From Campylobacteraceae bacterium (GTDB lineage Bacteria; Campylobacterota; Campylobacteria; Campylobacterales; Sulfurospirillaceae): a DNA stretch of 12,466 nt. The first letter of the stretch is position 1. The number at the start of each line of letters is the position of its first letter. The position numbers and the translations under genes are program-made. The DNA is taken from assembly GCA_027040375.1 (NCBI GenBank), contig JALUMJ010000050.1, positions 1-12,466 of the forward strand. The letters run 5' to 3'. Shown piece by piece: positions 1 to 8,987 of this stretch. The notes under the pieces are model-generated. The model searched no databases, was not told where the DNA came from, and worked only from the letters and a program-made list of their open reading frames with translations.

Positions 1-50
1 AGGGTCAGGGCTTGAATTTTGAATTTATTTAAATTTAAAATTCAAGCCCT
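1..50. repeat. Palindromic repeat, copy 1 (REP/MITE-like)
   Basis: This is an imperfect hairpin with arms at 7-26 and 31-50 and a 4-base loop (ATTT). The only non-Watson-Crick pair is G21 with T36. Each arm contains the heptamer TTGAATT twice in tandem. Bases 3-50 match copy 2 (1319-1366) with a single substitution at base 36. Unlike copy 2, this copy lacks the GACC that would complete the outer stem on its right side, so it looks trimmed there, and its left edge is cut by the window. It lies beyond the 3' end of the YfdX gene. Hairpins of this kind resemble repeats mobilised by REP-associated or IS200/IS605-like tyrosine transposases; that origin is inference, as no transposase gene is present. 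Confidence 0.8.
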
Positions 51-54
51 TTGC

Positions 55-86
55 AATATTCCCGATTTATTGTAATCGGAAATATT
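55..86 (-). terminator. Hairpin after the YfdX gene, possible terminator
   Basis: An inverted repeat pairs 55-67 with 74-86 around a 6-base loop, with one mismatch (C61 against A80). It begins 13 bp beyond the YfdX stop codon on the minus strand. Only four or five of the pairs are G-C and no clear T-run follows on the minus strand, so efficient intrinsic termination is uncertain. It directly abuts repeat copy 1, and the two hairpins may together block read-through. Confidence 0.4.
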
Positions 87-98
87 GATATTTATTTA

Positions 99-1079
99 TC
101 AAAAAGCATCTGCTTTTGATTTTTGGGCAAATTTTACCACATCCTTGTCTTCTTCATTTGTAGCATTAGTGTGTGATTTTTTAGTACCATCCCATACAGA
201 ATTAGGGTCGTAAGCTTTCTTTTCTCCTCTAGTTTTGTGAATCAAAGATTTAAAGTCACCTTTTATGTCATCATAAAGTTTTTTTACTTCATTTTTGCCT
301 TTTATCTCTTTTTGTATTGCATCTATTTTCTTTTCTAATGATTTGTATTCGCTAGAATGTTTTGAAGCATAACCAAGAAGTACAGCTTTTTGTAGCTCTA
401 TCTTAGCCCTTTTGAGAAACTTAGATGCTTTCTTTTTATCTGTTTTATCCCCTTTTGATGCGATAAGTACTAACTCTTGAGAAGTTAAAAGTGGTATAGG
501 CATTACTGCTCTATCACTTACGATAGTGCTTAAACCCAAACTTAATTCTTGAAGAGCTTCTTTATTCTTTCCTTTGCTTAAAAGTTTTGAAGCAATTTTT
601 GTAACATTTGGATAAACATCCATCGGTATATAATGAGTAGTTACAGTAATTTCATCTTTTAACGGACTTAAGACATCTCTTGCAAACTGAAGATCATGTT
701 TGTTGAGTAATTTCTTTGCTAAACTTATAGCCTCTTTTATATTCTTAGGATCTCCACGATAACTATACACATTCGTATTTTCTTCAATAGGCACCAAGCC
801 TAATTTTGGATCAACCTTCAGTGCTTTTGCAAAATACATAGTTGCATCACTTAAGTCTTTCTTTGCTGCCTTATTCCTATTTTTTGATAATAAAGAAATA
901 GCATTGAGTGTATCATTTAAGCCTTTTTGTATATCTTGGGAAGCTACTTTAAAGTTTTTGTTTTGAAACGAAACCTCTTTTTGTATGCTTTTAGCTTTAA
1001 TATTTGTTGATGCATTCAAAGAAGGCACACCTAATACCAACGAAACCAATGCCGCTGAAGCTATTAGTTCTTTTTTCAT
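99..1079 (-). CDS. Secreted YfdX-family protein
   Basis: This is a 326-residue protein with a classical Sec signal peptide: MKKE, a hydrophobic stretch at about residues 6-18, and probable cleavage after LNA at residue 23. It should therefore be periplasmic. Residues of about 45-210 resemble the YfdX family: repeated amphipathic helices, a 'DATMYFAKAL' helix, a central 'HYIPMDVYPNV' segment, and a following helix pair ending near 'SQELVLIAS'. YfdX proteins have no firm biochemical function; the E. coli member is under EvgA control and has been tied to acid response. The remaining ~115 residues are a lysine-rich, probably coiled tail beyond the family core. A TTG six bases upstream is in frame, but AAGGA (1086-1090) sits 6 bases before the ATG at 1079, so I chose that ATG. 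The gene stands alone, bracketed by two near-identical palindromic repeats, which suggests a movable or acquired unit. The family call rests on overall character, not a search. Confidence 0.75.
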   Translation of the reverse strand: MKKELIASAALVSLVLGVPSLNASTNIKAKSIQKEVSFQNKNFKVASQDIQKGLNDTLNAISLLSKNRNKAAKKDLSDATMYFAKALKVDPKLGLVPIEENTNVYSYRGDPKNIKEAISLAKKLLNKHDLQFARDVLSPLKDEITVTTHYIPMDVYPNVTKIASKLLSKGKNKEALQELSLGLSTIVSDRAVMPIPLLTSQELVLIASKGDKTDKKKASKFLKRAKIELQKAVLLGYASKHSSEYKSLEKKIDAIQKEIKGKNEVKKLYDDIKGDFKSLIHKTRGEKKAYDPNSVWDGTKKSHTNATNEEDKDVVKFAQKSKADAF

Positions 1080-1318
1080 TTTCAATCCTTTGTTTTTGAT
1101 TTATGAAATTCTACACTCTTAAAATTAATGAAATTAGAAAAAAGGTTAATAGAAATAAATCAAAATTAAATGAGAAAAATATAAAGATCCCTATATGCAG
1201 GGATTTAAAAGCCTTATAGTGGCACTATCAAGAAAGTTAAACAATAAATGTAAATTTAATAAACTTTATAATTATTATGTTTCTAAATTATTAAAAATGA
1301 GGAAGAGGGCGTTATTTA
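1080..1318. other. AT-rich intergenic region upstream of the YfdX gene
   Basis: Together with repeat copy 2 and the few bases before the nifU stop, this forms a stretch of about 300 bp without a gene. It carries the YfdX ribosome binding site (1086-1090), a weak promoter candidate, a small hairpin pairing 1187-1192 (ATCCCT) with 1199-1204 (AGGGAT), and a 13-bp near-palindrome at 1216-1228 (ATAGTG, one base, CACTAT). The remainder is A/T-rich. No credible small coding sequence or known RNA gene was recognised. Confidence 0.6.
1108..1113 (-). promoter_or_regulatory. Candidate -10 element for the YfdX gene
   Basis: On the minus strand this reads TAGAAT preceded by GTG, 28 bases upstream of the ATG. 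No good -35 box stands 16-18 bases further upstream, only A/T-rich sequence. That is common for Campylobacterota sigma-70 promoters, where the -35 is poorly conserved. The call rests on one hexamer and its distance. Confidence 0.25.
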
Positions 1319-1370
1319 GGTCAGGGCTTGAATTTTGAATTTATTTAAATTCAAAATTCAAGCCCTGACC
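1319..1370. repeat. Palindromic repeat, copy 2 (perfect 24-bp stem)
   Basis: Arms 1319-1342 and 1347-1370 are exact reverse complements, giving a 24-bp stem closed by the 4-base loop ATTT. The stem base is GGTCAGGGC and each arm has the doubled heptamer TTGAATT. The first 48 bases match copy 1 except one position. It begins 11 bp past the nifU stop codon, so the nifS-nifU transcript would end in this very stable hairpin. Without a T-run it is not a textbook intrinsic terminator, but it could act as a 3' stabiliser or partial terminator. A compact palindrome of this type present in several near-identical copies is typical of REP or MITE elements; the family assignment is inference. Confidence 0.85.
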
Positions 1371-1381
1371 CCTTAAAAAGG

Positions 1382-2371
1382 TTAGATAGGTAAAACTCTT
1401 ATGGCGTCGCTTAGTTTTTCTTTTAATACTGCTTCTATCGCATAAAGTGTGCCTGTGCTACTACTTGCACATCCACTACATGCTCCAAGGTATCTGATAT
1501 ATACATCTGTAAAACCATCATCTGTATCTCTAATGTCGATTATTTCTAGGTTTCCACCATCCATCATCAACATTTCTCTGATATTTTCATCTATAACTGC
1601 TTCTACTTTTTTTAGTTTTTGAACCATCGTCAAATCAACAAAAGCAAATTCCCCTGCTTCTGATGTTTTTGCATCAGCAAGGGAAGAAAGCTTGTCGTGT
1701 TCCATCTCTTCTCTTGTCTCTTTTAGAATATCTACTAGATAATAATCTCTATCTTCATGACCACCTGGTTTTATACATGATTTACAAAATGCACCAGCTT
1801 TGGTGTAGTTTGTTATCTCTTCTACTGTTTTTAAATCATTTAATTTTATAACTTCTTTGATAGTGCCCAAGCTCACTCGTGCACATTCGCAAACAATGAT
1901 TTGGTCTTCAAAACTAGCGGCATCTACACCTTTATATGAAGCTGCTGCTTCTTTTATGACATCATATGCCATAACTGAACAGTGCATTTTTTGAGGCGGA
2001 ACTGCTGGAATATCTGGATTATCGCGCATAGCATGTTCTACATCAATGTTTGTGATTTTTACTGCTTCATCAACAGTTTTTCCTTTACAAAGTTCTGCCA
2101 TTGTGTCGCTACTTGCTATAGCTGTACCACAGCCGAAGCTTTTAAATTTAGCTTCTTTTATGATATCTGTATCCTCATCAACTGCCCAATATAATCTTAC
2201 GGCATCACCGCAGCTTTCAGCTCCAAAATCAGCGACGATAAGTTTAGCACCCATCTCCTTGGCTTGTTCTTCAGTTATCTCTCCCATATTTTGTGGATGA
2301 TTCATTAAATCTTGTACTTTTTGGCTGTATTCTTCCCAAATAGATCCACCTATTAGTGTATTTTTTCCCAT
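1382..2371 (-). CDS. nifU: Fe-S cluster scaffold protein NifU
   Basis: This 329-residue protein is the scaffold on which [Fe-S] clusters are built from sulfur supplied by NifS. Three modules are visible. An IscU-like N-terminal domain has cysteines C54 (ESCGD), C81 (FGCGTAIAS) and C131 (MHCSVMA). A central [2Fe-2S] domain has C161-x-C163 and C196-x2-C199. A C-terminal Nfu domain has C298-x2-C301 (GACSGCASS). This full three-module form is the normal housekeeping scaffold in Campylobacterota (NifS-NifU in H. pylori), so it does not imply nitrogenase. A longer reading to 2419 overlaps nifS and adds 16 non-homologous residues. AAGGA at 2379-2383, 7 bases before the ATG at 2371, fixes the start. 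That binding site overlaps the nifS stop codon, so the two genes are probably translationally coupled and co-transcribed. Confidence 0.96.
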   Translation of the reverse strand: MGKNTLIGGSIWEEYSQKVQDLMNHPQNMGEITEEQAKEMGAKLIVADFGAESCGDAVRLYWAVDEDTDIIKEAKFKSFGCGTAIASSDTMAELCKGKTVDEAVKITNIDVEHAMRDNPDIPAVPPQKMHCSVMAYDVIKEAAASYKGVDAASFEDQIIVCECARVSLGTIKEVIKLNDLKTVEEITNYTKAGAFCKSCIKPGGHEDRDYYLVDILKETREEMEHDKLSSLADAKTSEAGEFAFVDLTMVQKLKKVEAVIDENIREMLMMDGGNLEIIDIRDTDDGFTDVYIRYLGACSGCASSSTGTLYAIEAVLKEKLSDAIRVLPI

Positions 2372-2381
2372 AATATTTTCC

Positions 2382-3864
<1,483 letters not shown>

Positions 3865-3953
3865 AGGACAATTTAAGTCCTAATTATTTCTTTTTTGAAT
3901 ACTATTATTTTTAACATTAAAAAACGATTAAAAAATACTCTTTTTTATTAGTT
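3865..3953. other. AT-rich spacer between fliI and the inverted-repeat element
   Basis: This spacer has strings of A and T and one small hairpin pairing 3864-3869 (TAGGAC) with 3877-3882 (GTCCTA). On the plus strand it is followed by a T-rich run up to about 3896, so it could stop plus-strand transcription leaving the element. On the minus strand, downstream of fliI, there are T-rich runs but no good stem before them, so no intrinsic terminator for folE-fliI is evident. Read-through into nifS is therefore possible. Confidence 0.35.
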
Positions 3954-5258
3954 TTAGGAAAGAATTTCTTTTAAGCTCTGTATAGTAGTGTCTAAATCGA
4001 TGATTTCCTCTGGAGTTTGTTGTAAAAATTCATCCATTTTTTCTTTTTTTGCAATAGCTAAATCTAGATTTGCGTCATTTCCTTTTTCATAAGCACCAAT
4101 TCTGACTAATATTTCATTCTCTTTTAGCGTGGAATTTAACATTTTAAACTTAGCTGCTAGTTTTTTGTGCTCACTACTGATAATATCTCCCATCACTCTT
4201 GAGGCGCTATTTTGTATGCTAATAGGAGGATATATCCCATAATCCGTAAGCTCTCTTGAGAGCACAATATGTCCATCCAAGATGCTTCTAGATTGATCCG
4301 CTATAGGATCGCTCAAGTCATCACCTTCAACTAAAACTGTAAAAAAAGCCGTGATAGAGCCTCTGCCTTCTTCTTTCCCAGCTCTCTCCATCAATTGTGG
4401 TAGAAGAGTAAGAACAGAAGGTGGATAGCCTTTTGAAGTTGGTGGCTCACCAAGGGCCAAGCCTATCTCTCTTTGAGCCATTGCAAATCTTGTGATAGAA
4501 TCCATCATAAAAAGCACATCTTTGCCTTGCGATTTAAAATGTTCAGCAACGCTCATAGCGCAAAATGCTCCATATTTTCTCATCAAAGGAGAATCATCAC
4601 TTGTAGCGACTATTAAAACCGTTCCGCTTAAATCTCCATCTAGGTTTTTTTGTATAAACTCAGGAACTTCTCTGCCTCTCTCGCCTATCAAGGCCACAAC
4701 TTTTATAGGTGCTTCGGAGCCTTTTACAATCATACCCATAAGAGTAGATTTACCAACACCACTTCCAGCAAATATACCTAGTTTTTGTCCTTTTCCACAT
4801 GTTAAAAGACCATCTATTGTCTTAACTCCAACGCTAAAAGGCTCATCTATCAATCCTCTTTTCATAGCATCAAGTGGAGGTTTCATGATTGGAGTGGCGA
4901 TAGTTGTGCTTATCTCTCCTTTGCCGTCTTTTGGTCTCATAAACGGATCAACAACTCTTCCAAGAAGTGCATCTCCCACTGGAATCATCATGCCTTGGTC
5001 GTTGATAAATATCTTATCTCCTATCTTAAATCCCTCTACAAAACCAAAAGGAGATATAAAAAAAGAGTTTTGGTCTATCTCGCTTACCATACCTAACTCA
5101 AACTTATCGCTACTTTTTGAGATAATTTTTACGATATCACCGATACTTGGATTTAATCCATTTGCTTCTATAATATTTGAACTTATCTTTTTTATAGTTC
5201 CAAATAGTGGAGATAATTTTTCTTGTGATAATTTACGCTTAAGCCTGTTGATGGACAT
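3954..5258 (-). CDS. fliI: Flagellar type III export ATPase FliI
   Basis: This 434-residue cytoplasmic ATPase works with the flagellar export gate at the base of the flagellum. The fold is that of F1-ATPase beta relatives: an N-terminal beta-barrel (about residues 18-95), then the RecA-like core with Walker A AGSGVGKST (164-172), catalytic glutamate E193 in GERGRE, Walker B VLFMMDSITR (248-257) and the FliI/SctN signature GEPPTSKGYPPSV (270-282), then a C-terminal helical domain. DPFMRPKDGKGE is in the usual place before the core. The ATG at 5256-5258 overlaps the folE stop by one base (TAATG), with no strong binding site, pointing to coupling to folE. No other flagellar gene is nearby; in Campylobacterota flagellar genes are scattered, and a folE-fliI pair is also known to me from Campylobacter. 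A virulence-type SctN is less likely because no other secretion genes accompany it. Confidence 0.95.
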   Translation of the reverse strand: MSINRLKRKLSQEKLSPLFGTIKKISSNIIEANGLNPSIGDIVKIISKSSDKFELGMVSEIDQNSFFISPFGFVEGFKIGDKIFINDQGMMIPVGDALLGRVVDPFMRPKDGKGEISTTIATPIMKPPLDAMKRGLIDEPFSVGVKTIDGLLTCGKGQKLGIFAGSGVGKSTLMGMIVKGSEAPIKVVALIGERGREVPEFIQKNLDGDLSGTVLIVATSDDSPLMRKYGAFCAMSVAEHFKSQGKDVLFMMDSITRFAMAQREIGLALGEPPTSKGYPPSVLTLLPQLMERAGKEEGRGSITAFFTVLVEGDDLSDPIADQSRSILDGHIVLSRELTDYGIYPPISIQNSASRVMGDIISSEHKKLAAKFKMLNSTLKENEILVRIGAYEKGNDANLDLAIAKKEKMDEFLQQTPEEIIDLDTTIQSLKEILS

Positions 5259-5833
5259 TAGAATCTAGTAGCCTGTGGTGCATTTATGATATCAAAAAAT
5301 TCTTTTCTAGTGTTTGATTTTAAAAACAAACCTTTTAGCGAAGATGTTGTCGTGTTTGAGTGAGTTTTTTCTACTCCTCTCATCTCCATGCACATGTGCC
5401 TTGCTTGAACTACAACACCTACACCTTTTGGAGCTATTACTTCGTTGATGGCTTCTGCTATTTGTTCTGTTAGCTGTTCTTGTATCTGCAATCTTCTTGC
5501 AAAGATATCGACCATTCTTGGTATCTTAGATAATCCTACAACTTTTCCATCTGGGATATAGGCTACATGTGCTCTTCCGATTATAGGCAAAAGATGATGT
5601 TCGCACATGGAATAAAACTCTATGTCTTTTATCAGCACCATTTGAGAATTATCACTAGCAAACAGGGCATCATTTAAGACCTTTTTTGGGTCTTGCGTAT
5701 ATCCTTGTGTCATAAATTCAAACGATTTTAATACTCTTTTTGGTGTTTTAAGCAAGCCTTCTCTATTTGGGTCTTCATCTAACAACTCCAACATTCTTTT
5801 AACTAAATTTTCAAATTCTTCTTCTTTTCGCAT
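5258..5833 (-). CDS. folE: GTP cyclohydrolase I
   Basis: This enzyme converts GTP to 7,8-dihydroneopterin triphosphate, the first step of folate synthesis and also a feed into queuosine-type pathways. At 191 residues it is a normal compact bacterial form. Zinc ligands are C77 and H80 in SMCEHHLLP and C148 in [10 protein letters not shown]. Other family blocks are the N-terminal [43 protein letters not shown], and the C-terminal [13 protein letters not shown]. The ATG at 5831-5833 is preceded by a GGGAAGAA-type binding site. It is the first gene of the minus-strand pair with fliI, diverging from tig across 143 bp. Confidence 0.97.
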   Translation of the reverse strand: MRKEEEFENLVKRMLELLDEDPNREGLLKTPKRVLKSFEFMTQGYTQDPKKVLNDALFASDNSQMVLIKDIEFYSMCEHHLLPIIGRAHVAYIPDGKVVGLSKIPRMVDIFARRLQIQEQLTEQIAEAINEVIAPKGVGVVVQARHMCMEMRGVEKTHSNTTTSSLKGLFLKSNTRKEFFDIINAPQATRF

Positions 5834-5860
5834 AAAATTCTTCCCAATTATTTTTATTAG

Positions 5861-5866
5861 AGTATA
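5861..5866 (-). promoter_or_regulatory. Candidate -10 element for folE-fliI
   Basis: On the minus strand this reads TATACT, 27 bases before the folE ATG. A TTGATT lies upstream at 5880-5885, but the 13-base spacing is too short for a standard -35, leaving an A/T-rich -35 region as often seen in this phylum. It is the best hexamer match in the divergent region for this strand. Confidence 0.3.
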
Positions 5867-5941
5867 TCTTTTTTTTACTAATCAAGAGCTAAAATGCTAG
5901 GCAGATTGCCATAATATATAGAGAATAAAGCAAAAATTTGG

Positions 5942-5947
5942 TATATT
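5942..5947 (+). promoter_or_regulatory. Candidate -10 element for the tig operon
   Basis: TATATT lies 29 bases before the tig ATG, just downstream of an A/T-rich run without a clear -35. AAAGGGA (5966-5972) is the ribosome binding site, 4 bases before the start. A second A/T-rich candidate (ATAATATATA, 5911-5920) lies further up. A small inverted repeat GGCA-GAT-TGCC (5900-5910) lies between the two opposing promoters, where an operator could sit, but nothing links it to a known regulator. Confidence 0.35.
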
Positions 5948-5976
5948 AAGAAAATTTTTTATTTTAAAGGGAATAC

Positions 5977-7299
5977 ATGCAAGTTAGTGCGAAAAAAGTT
6001 GACAGTGCAAATTCGGTAGTAGAAGCTAAGGTTTCAAAAGAATTGCTAAGCAAAAAAGAAGATAAGATTGCGGCTAAAGCTGCTAAGAGTATGAAAGTTG
6101 ATGGTTTCAGACAAGGAAAAGTACCAGCACATGTTGTAAAAGCAAGACATGGTGAACAAATCAAGCAAGATGCTGAACAAGAAATACTAAAAGAGGTATT
6201 TGACCAAGCTCTAAAAGAGCTGGGTGCTGCTGCGGATACAGTTGTTGGCGAACCTCAAATATCAAAATTTGATAAAACTGATGATGGCTTGACTATAGAA
6301 GTGAAAATATCTTTTAAGCCAACAGTTAATGTTGAAGGTTATCAAGATATGGTTCCTGAGTATAAAACTCCAAGAATCATGAAAAAAGATATCGAACAAA
6401 GAGTGGAAGACATGTTAAAGTCAGTAGCAACCATGGAAAAGATTGAAGAAAAAAGAGCGCTTCAAAGTGGTGATTTTGCACAGATTGATTTTGAAGGTTT
6501 TATAGATGGAAAAGCATTTGAGGGTGGTAAGGCTGAAAACTTTCAATTAGAGATAGGAAGCGGTTCATTTATCCCAGGTTTTGAAGATGCGATGATTGGC
6601 ATGAATGTGGGTGATGAAAAAGATATCGAGGTTACATTTCCAACTGAATATAACAGTAAAGAATTAGCAGGAAAACCTGCCCTTTTTAAAGTAAAACTTC
6701 ATGAGATTCAAGCTAAGAAAGTTTCCAAAAATCCTGATGAAGAAACTCTTAAGAAATTACTTCCAGGCGTTGAAAAACCAACTCTAAAAGAGTTAGAAGC
6801 GCAAGTAAAAGAGCAGTTGAAAAATGAAAAACTTCATGGTATTTTTAATGAAGAAGTTAAACCAAAATATGTAGAAACAATCTTAGAAAAACTTCAATTT
6901 GATCTTCCAGAAAATATAGTTGATCAAGAGATTGATATGCAAGTAAGAAATATTTTTTCAAAGATGAGCGAAGATGAGATAAAAGAATACTCGCAAAATC
7001 CTAAAAAAATCGAAGAAAAAAGAGCTGAATTTGCTGATGAAGCAAGAAATAGCGTAAAGCTTACTTTTATCGTTGATGAGTTAGCAAAAAGAGAAGAAAT
7101 CAAAGTAGAAGACCAAGAAGTAATGCAAATGATATATTTTGAAGCGATGCAACAAGGTCAAGACCCTAAGCAGTATTTTGAATATTATGAAAAACAAGGA
7201 TTGCTGCCTGCTATAAAAATGTCTGTTGTTGAAGATAGATTGTTTACAAAATTATTCACAAAAGAACCAAAAACAGCTAAAGAAACAGAAGGTAAATAA
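5977..7299 (+). CDS. tig: Trigger factor (ribosome-associated chaperone)
   Basis: This 440-residue protein binds next to the ribosomal exit tunnel, shields nascent chains and catalyses prolyl isomerisation. The N-terminal ribosome-binding domain carries the signature GFRQGKVP at residues 43-50. An FKBP-type peptidyl-prolyl isomerase domain covers about 165-245 ([21 protein letters not shown], written here as its opening block of 20 residues plus one: it begins at S164 and ends near G184), followed later by [11 protein letters not shown]. The remainder is the helical chaperone arm and C-terminal domain, about 250-430. Length is typical. The ATG at 5977 has a strong binding site (AAAGGGA). The stop codon overlaps the clpP start by one base (TAATG), so the chaperone and protease subunit are coupled. 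It is the first gene of the plus-strand operon. Confidence 0.97.
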   Translation: MQVSAKKVDSANSVVEAKVSKELLSKKEDKIAAKAAKSMKVDGFRQGKVPAHVVKARHGEQIKQDAEQEILKEVFDQALKELGAAADTVVGEPQISKFDKTDDGLTIEVKISFKPTVNVEGYQDMVPEYKTPRIMKKDIEQRVEDMLKSVATMEKIEEKRALQSGDFAQIDFEGFIDGKAFEGGKAENFQLEIGSGSFIPGFEDAMIGMNVGDEKDIEVTFPTEYNSKELAGKPALFKVKLHEIQAKKVSKNPDEETLKKLLPGVEKPTLKELEAQVKEQLKNEKLHGIFNEEVKPKYVETILEKLQFDLPENIVDQEIDMQVRNIFSKMSEDEIKEYSQNPKKIEEKRAEFADEARNSVKLTFIVDELAKREEIKVEDQEVMQMIYFEAMQQGQDPKQYFEYYEKQGLLPAIKMSVVEDRLFTKLFTKEPKTAKETEGK

Positions 7300-7886
7300 T
7301 GAGTTATGTTCCAGTAGTTGTTGAAAAAACAGGAAGAGGCGAGAGAAGTTATGATATATATTCTAGACTTTTAAAAGATAGAATTATCATGTTAAGTGGA
7401 GAGATAAATGACGCAGTTGCTTCTTCCATCGTTGCTCAACTTCTATTTTTAGAAGCTGAAGATCCTGAAAAAGATATCTATCTTTATATAAATTCTCCAG
7501 GCGGCGTTATCACTAGTGGTTTTAGTATATATGACACCATGAATTATATAAGACCTGACATCAGCACTATTTGTATAGGGCAGGCGGCATCTATGGGTGC
7601 ATTTTTGCTTAGTTGTGGAGCTAAGGGGAAAAGATACTCTTTGCCAAATTCTAGAATTATGATTCATCAACCCTTAGGTGGTGCACAAGGGCAAGCTACG
7701 GATATAGAGATACAAGCGAAAGAGATTTTACGCTTAAAAGAAGTTTTAAACGGTATATTGTCCAAAAATTGCGGCCAAAAACTATCAAAAATAATCAAAG
7801 ATACAGAGAGAGACTTCTTTATGAGCGCTAAAGAGTCTGTGGAGTATGGATTGGTAGATAAGGTTTTAGAAAAAAGTTTCAAGTAA
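7299..7886 (+). CDS. clpP: ATP-dependent Clp protease proteolytic subunit
   Basis: This 195-residue serine peptidase forms the double heptameric barrel that degrades proteins fed by ClpX or ClpA. The catalytic triad is intact: S98 in [12 protein letters not shown]123 in MIHQPLGG, and D172 in [24 protein letters not shown] forms the oxyanion-side strand, and the C-terminal EYGLVDKV is standard. A short N-terminal stretch ([20 protein letters not shown]) precedes the mature core, as in most ClpP. The start overlaps the tig stop by one base. Eighteen bases separate its stop from the next gene. Confidence 0.98.
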   Translation: MSYVPVVVEKTGRGERSYDIYSRLLKDRIIMLSGEINDAVASSIVAQLLFLEAEDPEKDIYLYINSPGGVITSGFSIYDTMNYIRPDISTICIGQAASMGAFLLSCGAKGKRYSLPNSRIMIHQPLGGAQGQATDIEIQAKEILRLKEVLNGILSKNCGQKLSKIIKDTERDFFMSAKESVEYGLVDKVLEKSFK

Positions 7887-7904
7887 AAAAATGGGAGAAT
7901 AAAA

Positions 7905-8987
7905 ATGGTTCATTTGGATGTAAATAAGCTAAAAGGCAAAAGTTTTTTGGTTAAAAAAACAAAAAAAGAAAGCTTAGGTAGCATAACTACTCCAAAATCG
8001 AAAAATGACAATAACGAATTTGAAAAATTCTCCCAAGTTATCCTTAAGAATATTATAGACGATAAAGTTCCACCAACTCCAAATAATTTTCAAATTTATT
8101 TTGAAAAGCTTTTGGAAAACAAACCCCTAGCTTTTAGAAGAAAAATCAATGAATATTTAGAGATAGACGATGTAAATAGCCATGAATATAGAGCCAAGAT
8201 GGAAAGAGAGATTAGAGAAGGATTTGTAGAAGTTAAAAATATCGTAAAGATAGTATCTACGGTATATAAAAATTTAAATGTCATGAAGCAAATTGTTAAA
8301 AAGAGGTTGGGAGATTTGCATTTGAATTCAAATCAGCTCTCAATCGACAATGTACTTATAGCTCTAGGTGAAGATTTGGAGAAATTATCAAGCCTTACAA
8401 ATAAACAAATGGAAGCCTTGAAGAAACATTATGACAAAACTGTTAGCATACTAAAAGATGTTGAAAATGAAGCGATATTTGATGTTAGATATGGAGTTTA
8501 CAATAAAAAGTATCTTCTTTCTGGCATGCAAAGAGAGTTAGATGCAGTTAAACAATACAAGCATAAAAGCTCAATTGTTATGATTAAAATCAAAGAAAAA
8601 GTTTTAGATAAAATGGTAAATGCCAAAGAAAGAGACATACTTAATAGAAATGTAGCAAGACTTCTTTTGAAAACTTCTCGAAGAAGTGATATTGTTGCTC
8701 ATTTTGGAGGTGGTATTTTTACTATGCTTATGAAGCATACAGATTTAAATAGCGCACAAAAAGCATGTGAGCGTATAGCAGATCTTATATATGCTACTAG
8801 TTTTTTTATAGGAGGCGACGAGGTTGAGGCCGATATAGAATTAGGTATTATGCCTATTGACCCAAACTATACGGTAGAAGAGACACTTTTTGGAGCACTA
8901 GAAGTTTTGCCTAAAACTGGTAAAAATTTAGAGATATATTTGATAGGCGAATTTGCAGCAGATACGGAGACACAGAGTGATTCTTGA
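7905..8987 (+). CDS. Degenerate GGDEF-domain protein, probable c-di-GMP-related regulator
   Basis: This is a 360-residue soluble protein with no signal peptide or membrane segment. The N-terminal half (about 40-185) is helical and charged, with heptad-like stretches, and has no recognised sensor domain. A GGDEF-type fold follows: FDVRYGVYNKKYL (192-204) matches the family opening 'DxLTGLYNRRxF', and RRSDIVAHFGGGIFTML (259-275) matches the active-site strand-turn. The signature is GGGIF (268-272) instead of GG(D/E)EF, so the two metal-binding acidic residues are lost and cyclase activity is unlikely. R259-R-S-D262 lies exactly five residues before it, the spacing of an inhibitory c-di-GMP site. 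GGGAGA (7893-7898) fixes the ATG. The gene sits between clpP and def and overlaps def by 11 bases. Its role is unknown; a c-di-GMP receptor or scaffold is inference. Confidence 0.8.
   Translation: MVHLDVNKLKGKSFLVKKTKKESLGSITTPKSKNDNNEFEKFSQVILKNIIDDKVPPTPNNFQIYFEKLLENKPLAFRRKINEYLEIDDVNSHEYRAKMEREIREGFVEVKNIVKIVSTVYKNLNVMKQIVKKRLGDLHLNSNQLSIDNVLIALGEDLEKLSSLTNKQMEALKKHYDKTVSILKDVENEAIFDVRYGVYNKKYLLSGMQRELDAVKQYKHKSSIVMIKIKEKVLDKMVNAKERDILNRNVARLLLKTSRRSDIVAHFGGGIFTMLMKHTDLNSAQKACERIADLIYATSFFIGGDEVEADIELGIMPIDPNYTVEETLFGALEVLPKTGKNLEIYLIGEFAADTETQSDS

Noticed and set aside
1..1370. The two matching palindromes as the start of a CRISPR array.
   Set aside because: There are only two copies, 1.3 kb apart, with a gene between them and no spacers or cas genes.
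4492..5268. A long open frame on the plus strand opposite fliI, and shorter ones opposite nifS and nifU.
   Set aside because: These are antisense shadows of well-recognised genes, with no family resemblance and no binding sites.
8811..8825. A literal GGDEV string in the GGDEF-like protein (residues 303-307), which looks like the catalytic motif.
   Set aside because: It lies in FIGGDEVEADIELGI, which aligns with the later family strand before 'SxG(V/I)'. The true active-site position is GGGIF at 268-272, following RxxD and the hydrophobic strand. The GGDEV match is coincidental.
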